From Epiperipatus broadwayi (Eukaryota; Onychophora; Udeonychophora; Euonychophora; Peripatidae), in contig JAQFVV010012405.1 of the NCBI GenBank assembly GCA_028023455.1, forward strand, positions 8,105,291 to 8,169,290: 64,000 nucleotides of DNA. Reading direction: 5' to 3'. The translations under genes and the position numbers were made by a program. Positions 1 to 12,705 of the stretch are shown here, in pieces (position 1 is the first letter of the stretch; each line of letters begins with the position of its first letter). The notes under the pieces were generated by a model. The model searched no databases. It was not told the DNA's origin and was given only the letters and a program-made list of their open reading frames with translations.

Positions 1-340
1 CAGTCCATTAAAGTATAAAGATTTGCTATCTTAATATAAACTCAGCACTGATTGTGTAGTTGTGTGGGAGATGATGATCCAGGCCAACTGATAAATTCTT
101 ATTAAGCATGGCATACATACTTTAAAAATTGTTTAACTTTTTCACATGTAGGTGGTCATGTATGTCAGTTGTATAAGATATCAGTTGTATAAGATAAAGT
201 GAATGACCGAAGACAGCTTGAAAATCTATGTTCAAATCCTCACAAATTTTTAGTAATAACTAACAGGTCAAACAATATTTTGAGTAGTATTAGTCTCTTC
301 TCATATCCTGACTAGTGATCCTCTACTAAATCGGAAATCT
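1..340. other. AT-rich sequence, no gene seen
   Basis: There is no long reading frame and no RNA gene. A short direct duplication (TCAGTTGTATAAGATA, twice near 166-196) is the only structure seen. The last bases run into the 3' untranslated end of the minus-strand LINE. Confidence 0.5.
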
Positions 341-559
341 TTCAGCCACTTTGCCCAGAGAAACCTGTTAGCCACCTTTCCTTTCCATCCCCTGTCCTAA
401 GTTTTCCCCATATTCTTCCCTAACCTGCTCCATTCCATTTCCACAACATCATCTTTGTCTACTCTATGACCTTTATATGTAAATCCTCCTTATCTTTTTC
501 CAAACCCAGCATAAAAAACAAGAACTCTCTCTCAGTATAATCATTTTACTTATACACAA

Positions 560-1258
560 CTTCATTATTTATATCTTTTCAGCTGGTAAGCATTTACATT
601 CAATTAACAGATGCCTAATATTTTCCATGCCTTCCTTACAGAACTTTCAGACTAAATTACCCACACTTCTCCATTTATGTGTATATTCCCTTGTTGCTAA
701 CAATCCTGTTCAAGTCTTAAGCAGTAAACTACTTTCCTTCCTATTATTGTAAATTAACACATATCCAATATTCTGTTTACTTATATATATATATATATAT
801 AGACTCTTTATTATCCATACTAGTTCACCATCTTTTCCACCTCCCTTCTTTTATTAATGCATCTATTCTTCTATCCCATTCTTTGTCACTATAACAACAT
901 GCCACCTTTTGTATAAGTATGATGACATAAAGTCTTTATCCAAATTGTTTGCACACATACTAACCTTTCTCACCCATCTTGATGCCTGTCTTTTACTCAT
1001 AAGACAATTAAATACTATTTTAGCTATTTTCTTACTATCCATGAATTGCAATCTACTGATCATTTTCATTATATTAATTGTATCTCTCATATAAAAACTT
1101 AACCATCCCATTTCCCTTTGAATTGCCTCCTTTTTCATCCATACATCGGCATCTAATGCATATCTTTCCACTTCTCTTTGTCCTTTTTCTAAGAAATCTA
1201 ATATCCCCTTACTAAAACATAATACATCATTACCATAAGATAACCCTGCTACTGCCAC
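560..1258 (-). pseudogene. LINE C-terminal region with CCHC remnant
   Basis: The frame 863-1258 has the segment LQFMDSKKIAKIVFNCLMS followed by ASRWVRKV and YLYKRW, which recurs at 42658-43173 and 43657-43920. Further downstream, near 620-650, the family has a C-x2-C-x8-H-x4-C zinc knuckle. In this copy the first cysteine codon region is damaged by a stop, but RHLLIECKC is still legible. This tail is typical of LINE ORF2 proteins. Confidence 0.75.
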
Positions 1259-1412
1259 TCCCTTCCATACAATTCTTGCTTAAATCATATTTATTATATG
1301 AAAACACAATTTTCTTTATCAGTCCCTTATTCTTTTCTTTGCTTCACTTATTAATTGTTTCTCACATTCATCCAACTAATTTCTCTGATTACTTGAGATG
1401 ATTCCCAAATAA

Positions 1413-2420
1413 TTATACCTGTTCACCACATTTAACTAAATTCTTTTTCTTTTCTTTCCCAGCATTTATTATCATTACTTTTGATTTTTCTTGACTAAAT
1501 TTAATCCTCATTTCTTTACCCACCCCTGTGCACATCTTCAGTATAACTTCCATATCATCCCTACTTTCTGACAACATAAAGATATCATCAGCTAATAAAA
1601 GACCTGATAATATATACACTCTCTTTCCATCTTCCTAGTCTTTCTATTGCTCTCTTCTTTTCTCTCATATATAACAAAAACAAAGTAGGTGACATAAGGC
1701 ATCATTTCCTTAGTCCCACCCATTTTTAACTCTGATTTATATTTCCTTATCAATATATGTATTGTAATTATTTTCATATTTTCATACAATTTCTTAATAA
1801 GATCCACTAAAGTTCCATTCATTTCAAATTTACTAAACTTACCCATAATATATTTCTATTTCCTCTATTATATGCCTTCTCTATATCTATAAAGACCATA
1901 TACAAATGTCTTCTTGTATTTTCCTACTCATATCTATAAGTTGTATGACTACAAATAAACTATCTCCTATATGCCTATCCAATCAAAAATCTATTTGCAT
2001 TTCTCCTACTATATTATATTCTTCCATCCATTTTGACACCCTTCCAGCCATCATATATGCAAATTCTTGTATGACACTGATTTTATCACTATTGGTCTAT
2101 AATTGTTTATCTTTCTATGGTTCTTACCCTTTCCTTTAAATAATCACTTTCTTATATTATTCCAGCTATCTGGAAATTCTGTCTTCGATTCTATCTTATT
2201 AAAACATGATAATAGATATAATTTTGCCCTATTTCCCAAATTCATCACCATTTCTGCTGCCCATCCATCTAAACCTCTTGCCTTTCCACTTTTCAATTTT
2301 TTCCCTGCCTCATTCAATTCATTTTCTGTAAAACTAATGTTTCCATTACTACGAGATTTTATTTTTGTTAGCACTCTGTCTTTCACATCTAATATCTTTT
2401 CTATATCCATTACACACTTA
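1413..2420 (-). pseudogene. Reverse transcriptase core of LINE, broken
   Basis: Three minus-strand frames carry successive RT motifs. The frame at 2144-2410 has KSGKARGLDGWAAEMV, the first finger motif with the conserved Lys and GxDG. The frame at 1592-1846 has the palm-region stretch before the active site. The frame at 1413-1619 has LLLADDIFMLSESRDDM, which includes the catalytic A-D-D box. The segments are separated by frameshifts and stops, for example near 1620 and 1850. The family makes cDNA at a nicked chromosomal target. Confidence 0.85.
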
Positions 2421-2589
2421 TTTAAGATTGTCTCTAATTCTTTTCTAGAACTACACTATTTTACATCATGCTTTAGTAATATAATATCTCTCTCCAACAT
2501 TCCTTTTTTTAAATATATTTTCAAAATCTTTTACTCTCATCTCTTCCACTTTTATTAGTATCCTCCAATAATTTAATATTAAATTTCAT

Positions 2590-3510
2590 TCTCCCTATAT
2601 AATTATCTATTTTAGCCAACTTCTTTTTTAAAAAATAGTTTTCTGATTTAATATTAACATCTTTTTTCACTTTCTTTGTTTTTATTAGCACATTTATATT
2701 CTCTGCATGATTTTTTTCCCTTTCATATTTTTACTAATTCTCACTTTTCTATTACTTTTATTCTTCAGAATATTCTCACCTAAAATCTTATTTGACACTT
2801 TTTCTACTTCATCACACTAGTCCTTAGTTTCATCCCCAACAAAGTCTTCCATAATTTCTTCTACTTTTATTTTATATTCTTATAACTTATTCTTATCTTT
2901 TATTTTCCATCTACATCCTTCACTATTCTTTCTACTTTTATTATTATTTTCCATCACATTACTAACCATTTCTATTATAAAGAAATCATGATCACTATAA
3001 CATACTCTGTCTTCATTATTAAACACTTTAATTTTTTATAATTTATTCATTCTCTCTTTCTCAACTAATACATAATCTATTGTGTGAAATATATTATGTT
3101 TAGACCATGCGTATTGCTCCTCATAAATATTTGATAAATTTTCAATACTTAAATGTACTCTCTGGCAAAAAATTTTCAAAGCTGTCCATTCTTGTTATCG
3201 AAATTCATCATTCTGCAATATACCTTCATATCCCTATAACTATTATTCCCCCCTTTTTTTTTGAAACTCTGTATATCCTTAACTAGGCATTCATATATAC
3301 TACTGTTCCATTCCATTATAGTTTGGCTATCTCCAGTAACCATATACACTATAGCCACCATCATCCATTTTTGTCTTTCTAACCTTATCTCAAACCACAA
3401 ATGTTCTTGACACTTTACAATATTTAAATATTTTTTTGACATAACTTCTGTATCACCACTCTTTTTTTTTCTACTTATATCCAGCCATACCAAATCTTCC
3501 AGTGTGGATT
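2590..3510 (-). pseudogene. APE-type endonuclease remnant of LINE
   Basis: The clearest part is a 105-codon minus-strand frame, 3176-3493. It contains a segment (residues about 30-75) with the layout of exonuclease-endonuclease-phosphatase domains: a basic loop, HLWFEIRLER, then MVAIVYMVTGD. Near 3230 the reading must shift frame to continue into an IGDMK-like stretch corresponding to the GD(F/M)N catalytic motif. Downstream towards 2590 the sequence stays in the expected linker position but is full of stops. The family cuts target DNA to prime reverse transcription. This copy is inactive. Confidence 0.6.
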
Positions 3511-3799
3511 TTTTTCTTCTCTTAGTTGTGTTTCTATTATTGCTAATACCTCAAGCACTTCGTTTTTAACTGCTTTGTTTATTCCAGCCAAAATCTCCTA
3601 CCACCTTGTATATTCAAATATCCTTCCTTTCTTACTACCCTTTTATAAATTCTTTTGATTCTTTCTTCTCCATTACATTTGTAATTAGCTTGTTTATCAT
3701 TAATTTTACAGACAAATTCTCTTTTCACATCTACATCTACATCTGAATCAGCACCTCTTTGTTTACTTCTTACATCTTGTCCATTTTTAACCTTTTTGA

Positions 3800-4150
3800 T
3801 AATAATAATTTAAAACCCTACCCCTCCCCTTTTATAAATCAAACCCCCCAATGTTTTATTTCCTTGTTTTGCTAAGTGCAATCCATCTTTACTATAACTC
3901 CCTCTTACTAATAAAAAAAAAAAAACCACACATCCACAAACAAGATTATTTCTCTCGCATAATTTTTTCGATCTTTCAATTATAGAATGTGTCTTATCTA
4001 ACATATACATATTGGCGAATCTTGGTAGCAGTCCAACTATTCTACTTTTCCCTTAACCTTATTCAAATTACTAATCAATTCTTTGTACTGATCCAAATGT
4101 CCAGCAGTTCTATCTAGTATCATCAAGTCTAAATTGTTAGAGATGTCTTC
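3800..4150 (-). pseudogene. SGNH/GDSL-hydrolase-like block of LINE
   Basis: Two minus-strand frames together resemble the C-terminal half of SGNH hydrolases. A segment reading LDQYKELISNLNKV is followed after a break by IVGLLPRFANMY. The frame at 3810-4010 then contains DGLHLAKQGNKTL, matching the block with the catalytic Asp-x-x-His pair (DGLH). In known LINEs such an esterase domain sits in the first ORF or upstream of the endonuclease, which fits its position here. The Ser-containing N-terminal block was not found. A run of A (T on the reading strand) at 3909-3923 gives a poly-Phe stretch and may have expanded. The identification rests on motif recognition, not on a search. Confidence 0.55.
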
Positions 4151-4650
4151 CTCCAATCTAAGTTAAAACAATATACCGCAAATCAGACACTATAATTATC
4201 AGTAAGAGTAAATTTTTAAATAAACAGAAAATATATGCATTATTACCAGGGTACATGTATATATGTATGTATGTGCAGCTTATGTTAGTTCATAACAGAA
4301 TTAAAATGTAGGCAAGTTTTTTGTTGTTAATCTTTTTGAACTACGGTCATAATTATATATAAATCATAACCCTCCAGTGTGCTTTTAAATTAGTTCATTA
4401 GTTAACTTGGTAAAAGTAATTTTATTTTTCAAAACTTTATATAAAAAGAAAACTTCATTGTATTCTAAATACACTTAAAAAAGGTTATTAAGCTGAAGCT
4501 AAGAAGAATCTCTAAAAGCTCTTAGGAAAATAATTTTAAAGATAATTTTTCTGAAGTAGACTAAATAAAGTATAATTACGTCTGTATAAATTTATATATA
4601 TAAAGTATTAAAAAAGTTTCTTTTAATGTTCTGTAAAATGTTAAAATATA
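4151..4650. other. AT-rich gap, no gene seen
   Basis: Apart from short AT runs, I see no gene, RNA or repeat that I can define in this stretch. Confidence 0.4.
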
Positions 4651-4654
4651 ATGG

Positions 4655-4751
4655 CAAACTGTTAGTGGCCGAGTGGTTAGCACAACTGGCTTACAAGCAG
4701 TTGTCCCGGGGTTCGCTTCCCGGCCGACGCTTTGACACATTAAAAAAAAAA
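4655..4751 (+). mobile_element. tRNA-derived SINE copy 1
   Basis: A type-II-tRNA-like head has a good A box (TGGCCGAGTGG at 4666-4676) and B box (GGTTCGCTTCC at 4710-4720). A spacer reading TTTGACACATT and a run of ten A at 4742-4751 follow. The putative anticodon loop is CTTACAA, but T-stem and acceptor pairing are imperfect, so it is not a credible working tRNA. The head, the CCGA(C/T)GC 3' end and the spacer match the minus-strand copy at 44527-44641. No clear target-site duplication was found for this copy. RNA polymerase III transcription from the boxes is plausible. Confidence 0.75.
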
Positions 4752-4814
4752 TTATAAATCAAATGAATGTTCTTCATCTCTCTGGATGTGATGCTGTTGT
4801 TAACTATTGATACA

Positions 4815-5213
4815 ATCACACTTTAGTTGGATTGGATATATGAAACAAAGGAATAATACAAGACTTTCTAAAAGAATGATTTATGATATGAATTTGAGCA
4901 CAGTTTTCGTAGATGAGGTAAACCCTGTTTATTTTAAGTGGATTATTTCAAAAGTTTTCTAAATAAATGTAGTATTGATTGTTACCATTGAGAAGTTCTG
5001 GCAAGGAATAAAAATCATAGGAGAGCTTCGATTAGACATGGTTTTGAAGCATTTTAGAATTAAAAAAGATCTGAAGAAGAAATTAGAAGACAGCATTACA
5101 AAATATCAAATAAACAGAAAATTGAACCAGCATGTTCTATATGCGGATGTATTTGTGGACCACAGATTGGTTTACAAAATCGACCGCAAAACATATCCCT
5201 AGATTGTTTCTGA
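4815..5213 (+). pseudogene. C-terminal tail of another LINE, decayed
   Basis: At 4828 the plus strand reads WIGYMKQRNNTRLSKRMIYD, which follows the pattern W-x-GHV-x-RM-x5-RLPK-x3-Y found near the end of many APE LINE polyproteins. A 75-codon frame at 4975-5202 continues with a basic stretch RLDMVLKHFRIKKDLKKK. After another frame change, 5124-5213 reads PACSICGCICGPQIGL, resembling the C2H2 finger that ends such proteins, with C-x2-C intact and the histidines lost. It is a different LINE type from the one at 341-4150. The assignment is by pattern; a protein search of the three frames would settle it. Confidence 0.6.
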
Positions 5214-5879
5214 TGTTGCTGATTATATAGATGTGTGTGTATGTGTAAGTATTTCTTTTTTTAAAAAACATGAAAGTAAATAAATATCTATAATGGATAT
5301 TAATTGTAAACTTCAAAAGATCAAAAAAAAAAAGCAATAAGAATTACAAAATAAATAAATCTACATTTAGATTTTCTTGTAGAGCTAGGAAGAAATATTT
5401 TACGACTATGAATTTTTATTCATTAATTTTTAGAAGTAATATAATTTTGAGAAAGATTCACAGAGGATGATTTCGCTTTATAAAGAACAAAAAAAAACAT
5501 TGTATATAGATTCATTTTTTAAAATTAATATACGTGTATCACTCAGAGACACCCACTTTTCTTCCGCAATAACAACTTACAATTTAATGGGAAAATTTTC
5601 TAATGCAGAGTTTAAAAATAAAAAAATAACAATTTTAAATAGATAATTTTTTTATGATTAGTTATTCTGATGACGCGTTGCTTTCTAAAAATAGCTGTAA
5701 TAATGCAAGACGCCCCACTCCCAAAAAAAAATATCCACTTAACTTTGTCCAAATAAAGTGTTATATTTAGCCTATGAATTTCAATCACCCCTTTTGATTA
5801 ACAAATATTTAATTATTGATTTTACAAAAAAAACATATACAAAAAAACAATTAGCTATCATTTCATAAAAGTGGGGTGG
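5214..5879. other. AT-rich gap, no gene seen
   Basis: Nothing is recognisable apart from A-rich runs. The plus/minus frames at the right edge are simple-repeat artefacts of the adjoining array. Confidence 0.4.
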
Positions 5880-6453
5880 AGAGACAGATTGATTGACAGA
5901 TGAATAATAAATAGATAAATGGATGTTTGGATAAACATAGATGAATAGATAGAGATTGATAAATAGATAGATTGGTAGTAGAATAGATAAATAGATAGAT
6001 AGATATAAATAGATAAATATATAGATTGATCTATGGATGAACAAAACAATAAACAGTTAAATGGATTGTTGGATAGATAGACAGACAGATGAGTGGATAG
6101 ACAGATAGAAAGTCAGATAGACTATTGAAGAGATAAATTGTTAAATAAATACATAGAAATAGAAAGGATAAATAAATGAATGGATTGATAGACAAACAGA
6201 TAAGTAGGTGAATAAATGGATGGATAAATAGATAAACAGATAAAAATAGGTAAATAGACAGATATACAGATAGATAAACAGGTAGATACACAAGTAAATA
6301 GACAGAGAGATACATAGATAGATAGACAAATATTCAGATAGATATATTGACTTTGTCAATAAATGTATAGATAAGGAATGGGTAGTTTGTTAAATAGTTA
6401 AGAGGATGGTTGGATGCATAAATAGATAGATAGAAAACCAGATAAATAAATGG

Positions 6454-6455
<2 letters not shown>

Positions 6456-6490
<35 letters not shown>

Positions 6491-6501
6491 AAGAGAGAGA
6501 C

Positions 6502-6532
<31 letters not shown>

Positions 6533-6550
6533 AAGAGAGAGAGAGAGACA
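6456..6550. repeat. Compound (TA)n/(GA)n microsatellite
   Basis: Two TATATA runs are each followed by a GAGAGA run, so the unit (TA)n-(GA)n is itself duplicated inside the GATA array. Confidence 0.9.
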
Positions 6551-7803
6551 GATAGGTGAAAATATAGGTATATAGGTGAAAATATAGGTATATAGGTATG
6601 TAGACTAATAAATAGATAAAAAATGGATGGATGGCTATATAGTTAAATGGATGATTGGTTGCATAAATAGATAGATAGGTGAATGATAGATGATGGATAA
6701 ATAGATAGATAGATGAGTAGATAGATGGATGAGCAAATGGATAGATATATAGATTGATAGATGAAAGGTTAGATAATCCAATAGATAGCTGGATAGATGA
6801 ATAGATAGAGGGATAGGTGGGTAAGTAGATGGATAGATAAATGGTCAGAGGATAGATGGATATATAAATGGGTACATAGGTGGGGTAGATAGATGAATAG
6901 ATGGCTAGATTAATGGATAGATGATAGATAGATGGGTAAATAGATAGATCGATATGTGGGTGGATGATAGATAAATTGGTAGATAGGGAGATAGATAGAT
7001 GGGTAGATAGATCAGTAGCTAAGGGAATAATAGATAAACAGATAGATGAATAGATAGATGGCTATACAAATAGACAGATGATTAAATAATCAGATAAATA
7101 AATAGACAGATAGTTAAATAGAGATAGATAGATGGATAGATAAGTGGATAGACAGATTGATAATAGATGAATAGACAGACCATCAGATAGATAGACAGAT
7201 AAGATGAATAGATAGGTGGGTAGACAGACAGATGGGTGGATGGGTAAATAAGTAAATAGAGAGAAATAGGAGATAAATGGACAAACAGATTAATAGATAG
7301 ATGGAAAGATAGATAGATGGATAAATACATAAAATTGATGGATTGATAAATGAAAGATAGATTAATAGATTGATCATTATTGATGGACAGATAGATAGAT
7401 AGATAGATAGATGGATAGAAATATAAACATATGAATAGGCAGATGGATAGACTGACAGACAGAGATATAGGTAGAAATAGATGGATGGATAGATGGATGG
7501 ATAAACAGCTGTTTAGATGGATGAATAGATGGATGGATAGATAAATGGATCAGAACAGGTACATAAATTAGATAGATGGACAAAAGATAGATAGATATCT
7601 TGAGAAATAGGTAGATAGTTAGATAAATGGTTAGGTAGGTAAATTGGTAGATAAATAGAAAAAAAGATAAAAAGCCAGTAAATAGATAAATAGAAAAAAT
7701 AGATAAATAGATAAAGAACAGGTATATAATTATGTAGATAAACAGATATATAGATAAATAGATAAAGAGGTAGATAAAAAGATAAAAAGATAATTGTGTA
7801 AAT

Positions 7804-7935
<132 letters not shown>

Positions 7936-7975
7936 TTAAATGAATGGGTAGATGGTTAGATAGTTAAATAGATGG

Positions 7976-10080
7976 ATGGTGCCATTTTTCCCATTTTAAT
8001 TTTTTTTTATGGCCTTAATGCCAAGAATTTGACCAACAGTTTTTTTTCCCGTATGACATCAGAAATCAAAGATCATCCCTGCAAATGTCTAGGGTTTTCT
8101 TTGTTTTCTTCTTCTCCATTTTTCTTATTCTATGGCCATGTGCAGAAGTGGAAAATTAATAAAAAAATTATGTTGTAAGAATTAAAATTAATAATTTTGA
8201 TAAAATATGTTTTTTTTTAAATATATTATTTGTTAATTGTAATATTAATTTTAATATTAAATAAACTGATATGTAGTTGCACATGTTTTTAAGTCCATGT
8301 TTTATCATTTTTACATTGGTTAAATAATTTTTTTGTTTTTATTTTTTAATTATGTATATTTAAAGTTCAATATCTGTATGTTTGTATATTTATTTGTAAA
8401 CTATTGTAATCACTTATATTATAGTATTCTTTATTAATTTTAATATTTATTATGAACAGAAATTTTTTTTGGACAAATATTAACATTTGCTAATCTATTA
8501 TTTTTAAAATTTTTATTTACTTTTTATCATGTATAATATCTTTTTATAGCTTTATTTATTAGTTGTAAAAGTGATACTAATATTTAATGTGTGCAGCTTA
8601 TATTCATTAATAGATGCTAGGAATTTGTTGAAAGTTTTTTTTGATTAAATATTATTTGTTAAATTCTATTGTTTTTGAAATTCCGCCATATTTTTTTTGT
8701 CATGCAAAAATTTTTGAATTTTTTTTTATGTATGTGTGTCTAACAAAATATCTATAGTGTTTTGATTTTAATATTTGATAATTTCAGATAACATATACTG
8801 TTTAACAAAATATTTTTGATGAAATATCAAATCTGTATTCGACTGCCACCACATGTGTTTTAATCTTTTTTAGATTCGTTTACTAATTAGTTTAATCAAG
8901 TATTTGTTTTAGTTTTTAACATTGTTAGTTTAATTGTAAAAGTAATTTTAATGTTTTTCTATGTAAGTAGTTATTTATTATGTCACATATCAAAATTTAC
9001 TAAACTGTAAATATTGTTTTGAAATTTTATCATTATTTTTTATTTAACATAATATCAGGTAATGAACTTTTTACTTTATGTTAGTTCATGCATGATTTTC
9101 TGTATTCTTCTGCCATATCTTAAGATTTTAATATTTCTCTTGTAATTGAAAATATATCATTTAAAATGTGATGCTTGTTAATTTTAAAATTAAAATACTT
9201 TCATTTCAGTGTTTTTTAATTTTTTTTTGATACCATATTTTAGGACTTCATTTTGTAACTGAACTTTTTACTTTTTTCTTGTATTTTACCATTACATTCG
9301 TATTACATCTAAAATATTTTTTTATCATATATTTTTCCTTTTTTTCATTTAATACTATATTCCTAGTGTTTTAATGTTAGTAAATATTAATATTTTGTGT
9401 CATGTTTTTATCTCGGTTTAGTAATGTATTTAGCTAAACCATTGGCAAGTACTTTTTATGTTAGTTTAGTAATTGATTTTGGAGATACAATAATATAACC
9501 AGTTTATATCAAAATTCTACTAAATTTCTGCTTTGTTTTTTTATTTTTCAGTCAAAATCATATTTTTTTATGTAGACTGAAGAAATTATGTAGAACACTT
9601 GTAAATGATTTTTGTGGATGTTATCTAAGATTCGTTCTTATTGGGTGTATCAGGAATAGTTTTAGGCTCCTCCTAGTATCCAAAATGGCACAGAACATAT
9701 ACTAAACCAGTACCAAAAATTGTAAATAATTCTTACACAAACCATTTAAGCATAAAAAATATATTCATTTGTTTTTAATATTTGCACTTTAATATTACTA
9801 AATTAGCAAAAAATGATTCTTTGGTAAGTTGAAGTGACAAATATCAGAATGTTGTAATCAAAGATAAATATTTATTATTAATAATATGAATAGTTGTTTA
9901 GAAGATTACATGATATTTAATTACTGAATATTAGGTAGAACACACGACTGTGGTTTTTAAAATTTATTTAGCTGAGAATCCACTCAGGAATATTTATTTA
10001 TTTTCATATTTGCCACTCAAATACAGTGCTAAAACACAAAATTAATATTTTAAGTTTTAAAACATTTATTATATATATAT
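7976..10080. other. T-rich sequence, no gene seen
   Basis: The sequence is strongly T-biased on the plus strand. Phrases such as TTATGTTAGTT near 4280, 9077 and 9456 recur loosely and may mark an old unrecognised repeat. No coding frame or RNA gene is supported; the 68-codon frame at 7972-8178 looks like chance. Confidence 0.4.
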
Positions 10081-11340
10081 TGTAATGGGATGGGGTGGGT
10101 GAGAAGTAGTAAAAGGAAAAAGGGTTTGAATTGGGTGATGGCAAATAATCATCATCAACCCTAAGTCAATTTAAAATGAAATATCAATAATTTCCAAAAG
10201 TATATATAAGTAATTTGGTAAAGATATATTAAAGAGAAGCATGAGATCAAGAGATCTCCATGAGATCATTGAGAGATCAGCTGAGCAACTAAAAGCATAA
10301 TTAACCATCAAACAGCATTATAAAGTAAATATAAGTAATTTTCAAAATACCATTCATTGTCATGAATGATCCACAATATAATAAAATCAACAGTCCATCT
10401 TGTGGCTGGATTTGAACAATAAAAAATATAAATCAACAGTCAATCTTGTGACTGGATTGGAAATGGGTCTTCTGTAGACCAGGAGGCTAACTATTGAACC
10501 TTTGCCAGCTTGGGCAATTATTTAAACATAACTTGGATGCACTGTCTTAAGTGCTAATCCATCATAATACATAATAGTCAGAAAAATCTAAACAATGCTG
10601 AGATACAAAAACATGCTGATCATCATCAATGCTCTGGACACTTAGTACCATTAATATACTGGCCAACTGTAAACTTTAATTTTTAATAAGACTAAACTAA
10701 AATCAAATATAGTGCATGGTCTTTAAAGATTATTCTCTTTTGTGCCAACCAGGATTATGATTGATCATCTCTGGATGCCCCAAAACACTAAATACACATC
10801 CCCATTTATATATTGATCCTGTGCATGAATCTAGCTCAGAGAACACAAGCTCTATTACTATATGTGACCAAGAGATGATGCAATACAATTTTAATAGTTA
10901 AAATGCAAGTTTATTATTAACAAAAAAATAATGATATTTAAGGACTTATCGGATAAAGCTTCTGATTTTGAATAATACACAATAATAAAAGTCATCACAC
11001 TGTAATTTAGAAGATTACTACAAAATTCAAGTTATTACATTAATTACATTACTTCTTAATAGGTATCTATAAATGCATACATATATCTATACACAGATGT
11101 GCGTTTTATAAAATATGATGAAAACATTTTAATAAAACATAAAATAATTATTAAAAAATGATAAAATTTTACATATGTGTTATACTTAACAAGCATTAGT
11201 ATTTGCAATATAATTGACAGATACATACATGTGCATGAAATTTCTGGACATATTTAACTTGTTACATATAAATATTTTTAATTGTCACTTTTAAATGATA
11301 TAAAATACATAGGTTTACATATATGTTCCAATAGGTTCAC

Positions 11341-11384
11341 TCAAAATGCATATATATATATATATATATATATATGCATTTTGA
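11341..11384. repeat. Palindromic (AT)n tract
   Basis: TCAAAATGCA, an AT run and TGCATTTTGA form a perfect 44-bp palindrome that could extrude as a cruciform. Confidence 0.9.
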
Positions 11385-12278
11385 TATATATATCAACACA
11401 GATGTGCATTATATTAATTTATTAACACAAATTCAATTTTCTCAAAGTAATAAATGACATCAATTTTTACCTAAATGGGTCTATCCAACACAACATGCAT
11501 TGACACATAAATATGCACACAGAGTACAGTACTTTGAGAAATGGACATATTTGAATGATTATACAATAAATGATTTAAAATAATCATTATAGATTATATA
11601 TTTCACTTTAAAATGTCATTTCAAAGGAATATGAAAATGATTTCTTTACAAAATATATATATCAAATCATTTTTTTTTGACTCAAACAAATTATTTACTT
11701 GTTTTGCTTTTAGTTGTTAATTTTTTAAAAGTCATTTTAAGGAATATTAAAAAAAATATAACTCACTGTATATACATTTATCTGTGCTTCTCTGCATATA
11801 GACACAGCAGCATATGTATAGCTACTTCTTATTCAGCTGGTGTTCCTCTTGGGCAAGCTGGAAGATTTTTCTTGGTGAGTTTGGTAATTTATCATTGGTA
11901 TAATCCAGGTAAGGTTTGTTCTGCAGTTGGTTCCTTTTTGTCTAGGATTGTTCCAGGCAAGAAGCTGTCTTAGTTTCATAGATTTCAGGCAAGCAACTGT
12001 CCTCTCCACATTTAAGGCTATGAATTTCAGCACAAAGAAGTGGGTCATTTTCTCCATGTAAATTCAAACTCCTGTGAAGGAAAATATTAGCAGTTCCTGA
12101 ATCTACTGTCCTGCCTTCAGCTGCATCAGTTCATGGTAGCTATTCTTCCAACTCTATGGTCAGCTAAAACCAACTGCTGCAAACTTCAAAAAGCTGCAAC
12201 AAAATATCATAACCAACTCTGCAGTTGACCAGCTCTTACAAATTTATTATCCAGACTACAGCTGATATTTTTATCAGC

Positions 12279-12287
12279 CCTTTTATA
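12279..12287 (-). promoter_or_regulatory. TATA box of family C LTR
   Basis: On the minus strand the site reads TATAAAAGG, about 420 bp inside the minus-strand start of the LTR. It occupies the same relative place as the TATA boxes of the other LTR families in this window. Confidence 0.5.
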
Positions 12288-12705
12288 GAATCATCTGAAG
12301 TGATAAAAACACCTTGATTGAAAACAGAGTTTCATTTTTATCTCTCTAATCCCTTGGAATCTACATACATGTTTTTACATAGATAATGGAAATTTACAAG
12401 TTAATTCAAGATTTCAAAAAATATACATTTTTTTAAAATTATCAGAAAACATGCTTAGTTTTAAATTTCAAAATCAGAATAAAAATATTATTTATCAGAC
12501 CTTTTTAAAATATTAATTTCATAATGAAATTTTATTTTAAACCCAGAGTTATTTAACCCTTGACTTATTATTATTTTATTTTAGGAAATATAGAAAAATA
12601 TTTACAAAAATTTATGTCTGTGTTTATTTCTACTTTTACTTTACTTTATATATATGCACACACACTATATTATTATGTGTGTACTATTTAATCCAATTGG
12701 TTACA

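Larger units (their letters stand above)
341..4150 (-). mobile_element. Decayed APE-type LINE (type I)
   Basis: This is a non-LTR retrotransposon read on the minus strand and broken by many stops and frameshifts. Coding order from 4150 down to 341 is an SGNH-hydrolase-like block, an APE-type endonuclease, reverse transcriptase, a CCHC-containing tail and a 3' untranslated region. The tail and 3' UTR recur at 42385-43173 and 43183-43876, which fixes the 3' end near 340. No 5' boundary or target-site duplication was identified. Domain order and the esterase block recall CR1/L2-like LINEs, but the clade is an inference; a tree of the RT would be needed. It cannot be active as it stands. Confidence 0.85.
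10081..12705 (-). mobile_element. Probable solo LTR, family C copy 1
   Basis: The stretch starts TGTAATGG and ends GGTTACA, flanked by ATAT on both sides (10077-10080 and 12706-12709), consistent with a 4-bp target duplication. The left part matches copies at 45662 and 50757, for example the segments around CTTGTGACTGGATTGG and GGCCAACTGTAAA. Read on the minus strand it begins near the short palindrome TGTAACCAATTGG and has a TATA box about 420 bp in. At 2.6 kb it is longer than the other copies, so it may contain another insertion or represent a subfamily. No protein coding is seen. Confidence 0.5.

Noticed and set aside
2103-2558. 151-codon plus-strand ORF
   Set aside because: It overlaps the minus-strand RT frame with KSGKARGLDGW and has the Phe/Ile-rich composition typical of an antisense shadow.
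4661-4730. Functional tRNA gene
   Set aside because: A and B boxes are good, but T-stem and acceptor pairing fail, and a spacer plus poly(A) follow, so it is called a SINE.
5781-7583. Several minus-strand ORFs of 60-94 codons rich in Tyr, Leu, Ser and Ile
   Set aside because: They are direct translations of the GATA tetranucleotide array, present in several frames at once.
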